Notes under the pieces: generated by a model | What the model was told of the DNA's origin: nothing | Databases searched by the model: none | Seen by the model: only the letters and a program-made list of their open reading frames with translations | Origin: Microterricola gilva | GTDB taxonomy: Bacteria > Actinomycetota > Actinomycetes > Actinomycetales > Microbacteriaceae | Assembly (NCBI RefSeq): GCF_004217495.1 | Contig: NZ_SHLC01000001.1 | Span: 3,348,001-3,412,000 of the forward strand | Direction of reading: 5' to 3' | DNA length: 64,000 bases | Position numbers and translations under genes: made by a program | Shown here: piece after piece, positions 58,301 to 64,000 of the stretch | Layout: each line of letters starts with the position of its first letter | Numbering within the stretch: position 1 is the first letter of the stretch

Positions 58301-59917
58301 ATGACTGAAGCTACTCACGACGTTGTGATTGTCGGCGGCGGGCACAACGGCCTCGTCGCCGCCGCCTATCTGGCCAAGGCAGGCAAGAGCGTGCTCCTGC
58401 TGGAGCGGGACGACCACCTCGGCGGCGCCGCCGTCTCTGCCGAGGCGTTCAGCGGCGTCGACGCCCGGCTCTCGCGCTACTCCTATCTGGTGAGCCTGTT
58501 GCCAGCCCGCATCATCGAGGAGCTCGGACTCGACATCCGGCTGGCGCAGCGCCGGTACAGCTCGTACACCCCGGATCCCGCCGACACCACGACGGGCCTG
58601 CTCGTCGACAACTCGAACCGCCGCTCCACCCGCGCCTCCTTCGCCCGTGTCGGCGCCGACGGTGACTTCGCCGCGTGGAACGACTTCTACGCCGACACCG
58701 CCCGCGTCGCCGCCGCGCTCTTCCCAAGTGTCTGCGAGCCGCTGCCGACGCGCAGCGAGGCCCGCCGGCTGCTCGGCGACGACGCCCTCTGGACCAGCTT
58801 CTTCGAGCAGCCGCTCGGCCAGGTCATCACCGAGCGCTTCGACAGCGACCTCGTGCGCGGCGTCGTCGCCACCGACGGCCTGATCGGAACCTTCACCTCC
58901 GTCGACGATCCGTCGCTCGACGCGAACCGCTGCTTCCTCTACCACGTGATCGGCAACGAGACCGGGGACTGGCACGTGCCGATCGGGGGCATGGGCGCCG
59001 TCTCCGGCGAGATCGAGCGCGCGGCGCGGCTCGCAGGCGCACGCATCGTGACCGGAGCGGAGGTCACGAGCATCGGTGCGGACGGCGAGGTGCGCTACCG
59101 GCGCGGCCGCCACGAGCGCCGTGTTGTCGGCGGCACCGTTCTCGCCAACGTCGCGCCGTTCGTGCTCGACCGCCTGCTCGCGGCCGGTGGTGCGGCGAGC
59201 GCCGGCATCGGCATTGCCGACGCCGACACCGGCGCGGATGCCGTCGCCGCCCGCCCGGAGGGCGCGCAGGTCAAGGTCAACCTCATGCTCAGCCGGCTGC
59301 CGAAGCTGCGCGACGCTACGGTGACCCCTGAGGCGGCCTTTGGCGGGACCTTCCACATCAACGAGCGCTACAGCCAGCTCGAGGGAGCGTACGACGAGGC
59401 CTCCCGCGGCGTGATCCCCGAGGTGCTGCCCTGCGAGATCTACTGCCACACGCTGGCCGACCCGTCGATCCTCGGGCCGGAGCTGGCGGCATCCGGGGCG
59501 CACACCCTCACCGTCTTCGCGCTGCACGCGCCCGACCGCTGGCTGACCGAGGCCAACAACGATGCGACACGGGAACGGCTCCAGGCCGCCGTGCTCGCCT
59601 CGCTCAACTCGGTGCTCGCCGAGCCGATCGAGGACGTGGTGATGCGGGATGCCGACGGCGAACTGTGCATCGAGACGAAGACGACGCTCGACCTCGAGCA
59701 CGCGCTGAACATGCCGGGCGGCAACATCTTCCACGGGCCGTTGTCGTGGCCGTTCCTCGAGGACGACGCCCCGCGGGAGACCGCGGCGGAGCGCTGGGGT
59801 GTCGCGACGGCGCACCCGCGCGTGCTGATCTGCGGCTCGGGTGCCGTGCGCGGCGGTGCCGTCAGCGGCCTCGGAGGGCACAACGCGGCCATGGCGGTGC
59901 TGGAGGAGTCGGAATAG
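58301..59917 (+). CDS. FAD-dependent phytoene-dehydrogenase-like oxidoreductase (PYROXD2-like)
   Basis: FAD-binding oxidoreductase of the phytoene desaturase superfamily, 538 aa. The dinucleotide fold is VVIVGGGHNGLVAAAYLAKA, then LLERDDHLGGAAVS. The middle shows HVPIGGMGAVSGEIERAARL, and the C-terminal FAD contact is HALNMPGGNIFHGPLSW followed by GSGAVRGGAVSGLGGHNAAM. No carotenoid genes are adjacent, so it is more like PYROXD2 than a carotenoid enzyme. It is leaderless (TAGGCT at 58289-58294, CGGCTC, ATG). The TAG stop overlaps repeat copy C. The substrate is unknown. Confidence 0.8.
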   Translation: MTEATHDVVIVGGGHNGLVAAAYLAKAGKSVLLLERDDHLGGAAVSAEAFSGVDARLSRYSYLVSLLPARIIEELGLDIRLAQRRYSSYTPDPADTTTGLLVDNSNRRSTRASFARVGADGDFAAWNDFYADTARVAAALFPSVCEPLPTRSEARRLLGDDALWTSFFEQPLGQVITERFDSDLVRGVVATDGLIGTFTSVDDPSLDANRCFLYHVIGNETGDWHVPIGGMGAVSGEIERAARLAGARIVTGAEVTSIGADGEVRYRRGRHERRVVGGTVLANVAPFVLDRLLAAGGAASAGIGIADADTGADAVAARPEGAQVKVNLMLSRLPKLRDATVTPEAAFGGTFHINERYSQLEGAYDEASRGVIPEVLPCEIYCHTLADPSILGPELAASGAHTLTVFALHAPDRWLTEANNDATRERLQAAVLASLNSVLAEPIEDVVMRDADGELCIETKTTLDLEHALNMPGGNIFHGPLSWPFLEDDAPRETAAERWGVATAHPRVLICGSGAVRGGAVSGLGGHNAAMAVLEESE

Positions 59918-59984
59918 CGCGACGCGAAGCGTCGCGAAAGGCGGCAGCCCTCAGCCAGGCAAACTCGGGAACCGCAGGCGATGC
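59917..59984 (+). repeat. 68-bp GNA-hairpin repeat, copy C
   Basis: The full 68-bp unit: hairpin CGCGACGC-GAA-GCGTCGCG (59918-59936), GGCGGCAGCC, CAGCCAGGCAAACTCGGGAA, ending CGATGC. The first base is the last base of the oxidoreductase stop codon. Confidence 0.85.
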
Positions 59985-60030
59985 TCGCGGGGTTGTCACG
60001 AACCTAACCGGCGCGGCTGGCTCGACTCCG

Positions 60031-60097
60031 AAAAACGCAGGAGCACAGCAGCGCGGGCCGGTCATTCAGCCCGGCGAGGCTCTGCTCCTGCGTTATT
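60031..60097. terminator. Bidirectional terminator
   Basis: AAAAACGCAGGAGCACAGC (60031-60049) pairs with GCTCTGCTCCTGCGTTATT (60079-60097) with two mismatches. It lies between the convergent oxidoreductase and aminopeptidase genes. The arms resemble those at 50571-50633. Confidence 0.75.
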
Positions 60098-60103
60098 GGC
60101 GGG

Positions 60104-61645
60104 CTACTGCACCTTGGTGAAGCGCTGCGCGAACTCCGTGAGCAGGCGCGCACCGTAGCCGGTCGCACCCTGCGAACGCCAGGAGTCGTCGGCATCCGAC
60201 TGCATCGTTCCGGCGATGTCGAGGTGTGCCCACGGCAGGCCGTCGACGAACTCGTTGAGGAACAGCGCGGCGGTCGTCGCTCCGGCGAAGCGCCCACCGA
60301 TGTTGCCGAGGTCGGCGACGTCGGAGTCGAGCTGCTTGCGGTACTTCTTCTCCAGCGGCAGCTGCCAGGCCGGCTCGTCGACGACGGATGCGGCGGCGCG
60401 CAGCTGGTCGACGATGGCCTGGTTGTTGCCGAGCACGGCGGCCGTCGACTGGCCGAGCGCCATCAATGCGGCCCCGGTGAGGGTGGCGATGTCGACGATC
60501 GCGTCCGGCTTCTCCTCCACGGCGAGCGCGAGGGCGTCCATCATGACGAGGCGGCCCTCTGCGTCGGTGTTCTTCACCTCGACCGTTCTACCGTTCCGCG
60601 CGGTGAGCACGTCTCCGAGCTTGGTCGCGGTGCCGGACGGCATGTTATCCGTGCACATCAGGAAGCCGGTCACGGCCGTGCCGAGGCCGAGATCGCGGAA
60701 CGCGGTGAAGGCGCCGAGCACGGCGGCCGCCCCGCCCATGTCCATCTTCATCAGCAGGTGCATGGGGTCGGAGGGCTTGAGGCTGATTCCGCCGGAGTCG
60801 TACATGATGCCCTTGCCGACGAGCGCGAGGTGTCCGGCCCCGACAGGCGCGCTTTCCGAGCCGGCAGACGGCATGTAGCGGAGCTTGACCATGCGCGGCT
60901 CCTCGGCGCTGCCGGCGTTGACGCCGAGCAGCCCGCCGCAGCCGAGCTCGATCAGGGCCTGCTTGTCGAACACCTCGACGGCGAAGCCGTGCTCGCGCCC
61001 CAGTTCGACGGCGAGCTCGGCGATGTCCGTGGCGGTGAGGTGGCCGGGCGGGGTGTTGCAGAGGTCGCGGGTGATGTTGCCGGCGCGGGCGCCGATCTGG
61101 GCACGGCGGACGGCGTCATCCGCCCCGGCAATCCCTGCGGTGCCGAGCAGTTCGAGCGCGGCCAGCGCGGTGCCCTTGGGCTTCGCCTTGAGCGCGTTGT
61201 ACCGGTAGCGGGCCAGCAGCACGCCCTCGGTCACAGCCTCGACGCCTGCGGCGTCCAGTCCGGGGAGGCCGGAGAGGTCCAGGCCGATGCGGGCGTGCGC
61301 GGATGCGGCGCGGGCGAAGGCCGCGGCGGCATCACGGAGGGCGGCGCGTGCGGCATCCGCACTCGCGGACTCATCCGGCGCACCGAGCCCGACCGCGATG
61401 ACGAGGCCGCCGGATGCCGTGAGCACCGTCTGCGTCTGGCCGGCCTTCGCCTCGAAGCCCAGCTTCGCCAGCGCGGCGCGGTCGAGGCCGAGCGCGGCGG
61501 GCACATCGCCGTCGGCGCCGACGACGTGGCCGGTCGCATCGAGCTCGGCGGAGAAGGTGTCGACGAGGCTCACCGCGGTCGGTGCGGCCTGCGACGGCAG
61601 GGCGCTGAAGTCGTTCGGAATGAGCTTGTGGTCACGGACTGACAT
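60104..61645 (-). CDS. pepA: Leucyl aminopeptidase, M17 family
   Basis: Cytosolic metallo-aminopeptidase, 513 aa. The two-metal site and catalytic residues are in the conserved blocks GKGIMYDSGGISLKPSDPMH, MKMDMGGAAAVLGAF and the signature NTDAEGRLVMMDAL. The N-terminal 170 residues form the less conserved domain of the family. GAAGGGGAA lies just before the ATG. It is monocistronic and ends next to a bidirectional terminator. It takes part in general peptide turnover; the POT peptide importer in this window would supply substrates. Confidence 0.9.
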   Translation of the reverse strand: MSVRDHKLIPNDFSALPSQAAPTAVSLVDTFSAELDATGHVVGADGDVPAALGLDRAALAKLGFEAKAGQTQTVLTASGGLVIAVGLGAPDESASADAARAALRDAAAAFARAASAHARIGLDLSGLPGLDAAGVEAVTEGVLLARYRYNALKAKPKGTALAALELLGTAGIAGADDAVRRAQIGARAGNITRDLCNTPPGHLTATDIAELAVELGREHGFAVEVFDKQALIELGCGGLLGVNAGSAEEPRMVKLRYMPSAGSESAPVGAGHLALVGKGIMYDSGGISLKPSDPMHLLMKMDMGGAAAVLGAFTAFRDLGLGTAVTGFLMCTDNMPSGTATKLGDVLTARNGRTVEVKNTDAEGRLVMMDALALAVEEKPDAIVDIATLTGAALMALGQSTAAVLGNNQAIVDQLRAAASVVDEPAWQLPLEKKYRKQLDSDVADLGNIGGRFAGATTAALFLNEFVDGLPWAHLDIAGTMQSDADDSWRSQGATGYGARLLTEFAQRFTKVQ

Positions 61646-61898
61646 GGTTCCCCTTCACTCGAGCGCGAGCGCCAGGTGCCGGGGTGCGCTCGGGCTGCTC
61701 GGGTCGGGTCTTCTCGTGATGGTAGCGCAGAACGCCTCAGTACAGCTGGGCCGACTGCAGCCTCAGCCGGCGGATCGTGGCACCGCCGATTTTGCTTGCC
61801 ACCGGCCGGCACTTCGGGGGTAGCCTGAAGAAAAGAATGACCCGCACGGGCATTGTCGGCCCACGCGGATCTTGGCGCTGAACCCTGCGGAGGTCGTC

Positions 61899-62405
61899 AT
61901 GTCACCCCAACCCACCGGACGATTCGCTCACCGCCCCGACGGGCTGTACCTGTTGCTCGACCGGCTGTTCGCCGCGCCGATCGAGAACGTGTGGTTCAGC
62001 CTGACGAATCCGCATCAGATGGAGAACTGGATAGGCACCTACACGGGTCAGCCGACGACAGGCGGGGTCAAGTTCCGGATGACGAGCGAACCCGACGCCG
62101 AGTGGGAGTACGTGACGATTCTCGAGTGCGCGCCGCCGCACCGCTTCCTGGTGGAGTCGCGAGAGGGCATCGAGAAGATGCGGGTGTTCTGCCACCTCAC
62201 CGAGGCGGGAGGCATGACCACGCTGACACTGGGTCAGCGGCTGCACGAGTCGAAGGATGCCGCCACGATGGGCCCGGGCTGGGACTACTACCTCGATCGG
62301 CTCATCGCGTCCCGCGCCGGCCATGCGCTGCCGGAATGGGAACACTACTACCCGGCCCACTCCGGCTACTACAAGGAGCTGGAGATCCCCGCGAAGAGTG
62401 CATGA
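61899..62405 (+). CDS. SRPBCC/AHSA1-like protein
   Basis: START/Bet-v1-like small-molecule-binding fold of the AHSA1 type, 168 aa. Typical pieces are LDRLFAAPIENVWFSLTNP, MENWIGTYTGQP, FRMTSEPDAEWEYVTILECA, PPHRFLVESR and TLTLGQRLHES, followed by GPGWDYYLDRLIAS. The start is the ATG with GGAGG 5 nt upstream; a longer frame is rejected. A possible promoter is TAGCCT at 61821-61826. Members are often annotated as polyketide cyclases or activators of Hsp90-like ATPase, without proof. The role is unknown. Confidence 0.8.
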   Translation: MSPQPTGRFAHRPDGLYLLLDRLFAAPIENVWFSLTNPHQMENWIGTYTGQPTTGGVKFRMTSEPDAEWEYVTILECAPPHRFLVESREGIEKMRVFCHLTEAGGMTTLTLGQRLHESKDAATMGPGWDYYLDRLIASRAGHALPEWEHYYPAHSGYYKELEIPAKSA

Positions 62406-62553
62406 GCCACCGCGCCGCCTCGCGTTGCACCTGAGCGCCCCGCGCGAAGCGGGTGTTGCGCGGCGCGTGCGCGCGGCATCCGGAGAGGCACCCGCAATAC
62501 TGAGGACAGCCAGTCGGCTGCCACGAGGCGGCCGGTGACCAGGAAGGGCGTCC

Positions 62554-63747
62554 ATGCCTCGCGGATCTCTCGTTCATCGCGCACACAACGAACAGGGTCG
62601 TGCAGCCGCGCGGAACGCGGTGGAGGGCAAGGCGCCGTCGGCGCACTCGGCCCACCTCGGCGCAGGCAGCGTGCCTCGTTCGCTGCGTCAGCGCGAGAAG
62701 CCGAGCATGTTCCACACCCGCCCGCTGGTGTGGGGCTTCACCGTGACGATCGGTGTGCTCATCGCCCTGGTTCTCGCGCTCACGCTGTACAACCTCGGAT
62801 CCGTGCTGATCTCGGTGTTCGCGGCGCTCTTCATCAGCCTCGGGCTCGACCCGCTGATCCGCTGGTTCCAGAAGCTCGGCATGCCGCGGGCGTGGGCGCT
62901 CGTCACGGTGATCGCGCTCATCGTCGCGATGCTGGCCACGATCCTGCTGATCATCATCCCGCTGATCATCGAGCAGGTGCAGCAGATCGTGACCACGGTG
63001 CCGCAGCAGGTCGCCGCGCTCGAGAAGAGCGGCTGGTTCACCCAGCTCGATGAGAACACCGGCGGCCTCGTCGGCACGGTCGTCGACTGGGTCCAGAAGA
63101 CGATCGCCGACCCCAAGTTCTGGGCGACCGTCGGCGGCGGGGCACTCCAGGTCGGATTCGCGGTGACGAACGCGCTGAGTTCCGGCTTCTTCGTCGCGAT
63201 CCTCACCATCTGGTTCGTCGCGACGCTCGACACGATGAAGACGGCCGCCTACTCGCTCGTCGCCGCATCCAAGCGTGAGGTCTTCTCCGGCTACGCCAAC
63301 CGCATCATGGACTCGGTCGGCCGCTACCTCAGCGGAATGGTCATCCTCGCCTTCATCAACTCGGTGTTCAGCGTCATCCTGCTCAGCCTGGTCGGCGTGC
63401 ACTACGCCTTCATCATCGGCGTCGCGGTCTTCTTCATCACGCTCATCCCCCTGGTCGGAACCGTGATCACCACGGCGTTCATGACCGTGATCGCGCTCTT
63501 CGTCTCGCCGACGGCCGCGCTCATCACGCTGCTCTCCATGCTCGTCTACATGCAGGTCGAGGCGTACATCCTCACGCCGCGGGTGATGAGCAAGGCCGTG
63601 CAGGTGCCGGGCTCGATCGTGTTGATCTCGGCCCTGGCCGGTGGCACGCTCGCCGGACTCGGCGGTGCCCTCGTCGCGATCCCCGTCTCGGCCGGGATCA
63701 TCCTGCTCATCCGCGAGGTGCTGATCCCGGCCAAGCAACGGCAGTAG
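62554..63747 (+). CDS. AI-2E transporter family membrane protein
   Basis: Integral membrane protein of the PerM/TqsA (UPF0118) family, 397 aa. The first 50 residues are a hydrophilic, basic stretch. About eight hydrophobic segments follow. Family landmarks are LDPLIRWFQKLGMPRAWALV, IIPLIIEQVQQIVTTVPQQV, VGVHYAFIIGVAVFFITLIPLVG and ILTPRVMSKAVQVPG near the end. AGGAAGGG precedes the ATG. Some members export autoinducer-2 and others are Na+(Li+)/H+ antiporters, so the substrate is open. The istA remnant lies 84 bp downstream. Confidence 0.8.
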   Translation: MPRGSLVHRAHNEQGRAAARNAVEGKAPSAHSAHLGAGSVPRSLRQREKPSMFHTRPLVWGFTVTIGVLIALVLALTLYNLGSVLISVFAALFISLGLDPLIRWFQKLGMPRAWALVTVIALIVAMLATILLIIIPLIIEQVQQIVTTVPQQVAALEKSGWFTQLDENTGGLVGTVVDWVQKTIADPKFWATVGGGALQVGFAVTNALSSGFFVAILTIWFVATLDTMKTAAYSLVAASKREVFSGYANRIMDSVGRYLSGMVILAFINSVFSVILLSLVGVHYAFIIGVAVFFITLIPLVGTVITTAFMTVIALFVSPTAALITLLSMLVYMQVEAYILTPRVMSKAVQVPGSIVLISALAGGTLAGLGGALVAIPVSAGIILLIREVLIPAKQRQ

Positions 63748-63830
63748 CGGTCTACCCCCGCGCGCTCTCCCCCAGCCAGGGGAAAGACCATGGACCGATT
63801 GCTTGATCTGGTCAGGCGCTCGTCACACCG

Positions 63831-64000
63831 CTAGACGTCCAGCATCGTCTCGGTGACGCGAAGGCCAACCAGAGCGCCGATGTGACTGAACGGGACAGAG
63901 TAGAAGTTCCTCGCCCAGACCAGATGGGCGCTCCTGTTCACCTTGCGCGTGCATGCCCGTGCTGATCTCGAACGGCGCAGAAGGCAGCGGCGTCACTTTC
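63831..64000 (-). pseudogene. IS21-family istA transposase remnant, frameshifted
   Basis: On the minus strand the window edge encodes VTPLPSAPFEISTGMHA in one frame. After an apparent two-base loss it continues in another frame with RKVNRSAHLVWARNFYSVPF, then SHIGALVGLRVTETMLDV and a stop. This order is the C-terminal region of IstA, the IS21 transposase, where LPxxPFEISTWMHARKV runs on without a break and continues beyond TMLEV. The frameshift, the Trp-to-Gly change and the early stop show decay. The upstream part lies outside the window, so an istB partner cannot be checked. Confidence 0.75.

Noticed and set aside
58301-59917. A carotenoid biosynthesis gene.
   Set aside because: No crt genes adjoin it, and the sequence pattern is closer to PYROXD2-like oxidoreductases.
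1-64000. CRISPR arrays, tRNA genes, riboswitches and replication origins.
   Set aside because: No regularly spaced repeats, no cloverleaf with CCA-end context, no recognised riboswitch core and no DnaA-box cluster were seen when reading the gaps.

Overview
The window looks like chromosome from a high-GC actinobacterium, most likely a member of the Microbacteriaceae. The evidence is the strong G/C third-position bias, the very frequent octamer GGATGCCG/CGGCATCC, many apparently leaderless genes with a TANNCT -10 box about 6 nt before ATG/GTG, and gene families typical of Micrococcales. Genes are densely packed. No gene-free stretch exceeds 300 bp, and the longest gap (61646-61898) is about 250 bp. 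I saw no rRNA, tRNA, CRISPR array, prophage or defence locus. The only trace of a mobile element is a frameshifted IS21-type istA remnant at the right edge.

Layout. 1-8 kb: tail of a TFIIB-type zinc-ribbon protein, a LacI regulator divergent from a medium-chain dehydrogenase, a permuted lipoate-protein ligase, a monoacylglycerol-lipase-like hydrolase, a MarR-MFS efflux pair and a D-2-hydroxyacid dehydrogenase. 7.9-19.1 kb: a complete L-rhamnose locus with a divergent LacI regulator, an ABC importer (ATPase, two permeases, binding lipoprotein), mutarotase, isomerase, a fused aldolase/lactaldehyde dehydrogenase and a kinase. 19.3-27.5 kb: a serine hydrolase, then a galactoside locus (aldose epimerase, GH36 alpha-galactosidase, a DUF5107-TPR protein and a divergent AraC regulator). 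27.6-34.2 kb: a NYN-domain protein, an aldo/keto reductase, a FadR-type regulator overlapping an L-lactate dehydrogenase with a histone-H1-like tail, a DUF2510 membrane protein and a CaiB/BaiF CoA-transferase. 34.3-43.9 kb: a glycoside locus (GH3 glycosidase, TetR and ROK regulators, PAP2 phosphatase, GPH/SLC45-like transporter, two tandem carboxylesterases). 44-57.7 kb: a lone trpF, a peptide transporter, an arginine/ornithine operon (ddaH-like, rocD) divergent from an Lrp regulator, a FetB-like permease, a small GntR, putA with a divergent LysR, a holin-like membrane protein and an SLC13 permease. 57.8-64 kb: a META-domain lipoprotein, a phytoene-dehydrogenase-like oxidoreductase, leucyl aminopeptidase, an SRPBCC protein, an AI-2E-family membrane protein and the istA remnant.

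The genes form catabolic modules. Rhamnose is imported, isomerised, phosphorylated and cleaved, and its lactaldehyde half is oxidised to lactate, which the LldD-type enzyme could pass to pyruvate. Arginine or methylarginine would feed ornithine aminotransferase, whose semialdehyde product is the substrate of the second PutA domain. Each module has a regulator next to it, and several probable operators are visible.

Much of the structure not explained by genes is repeats. A 68-bp element with a GNA-triloop hairpin occurs in five places, once in frame inside a lysR gene, with a possible sixth remnant. There are also three families of intergenic palindromes, mostly between convergent genes, and degenerate copies of a TTTCGACAAGCTCAACC-type repeat.
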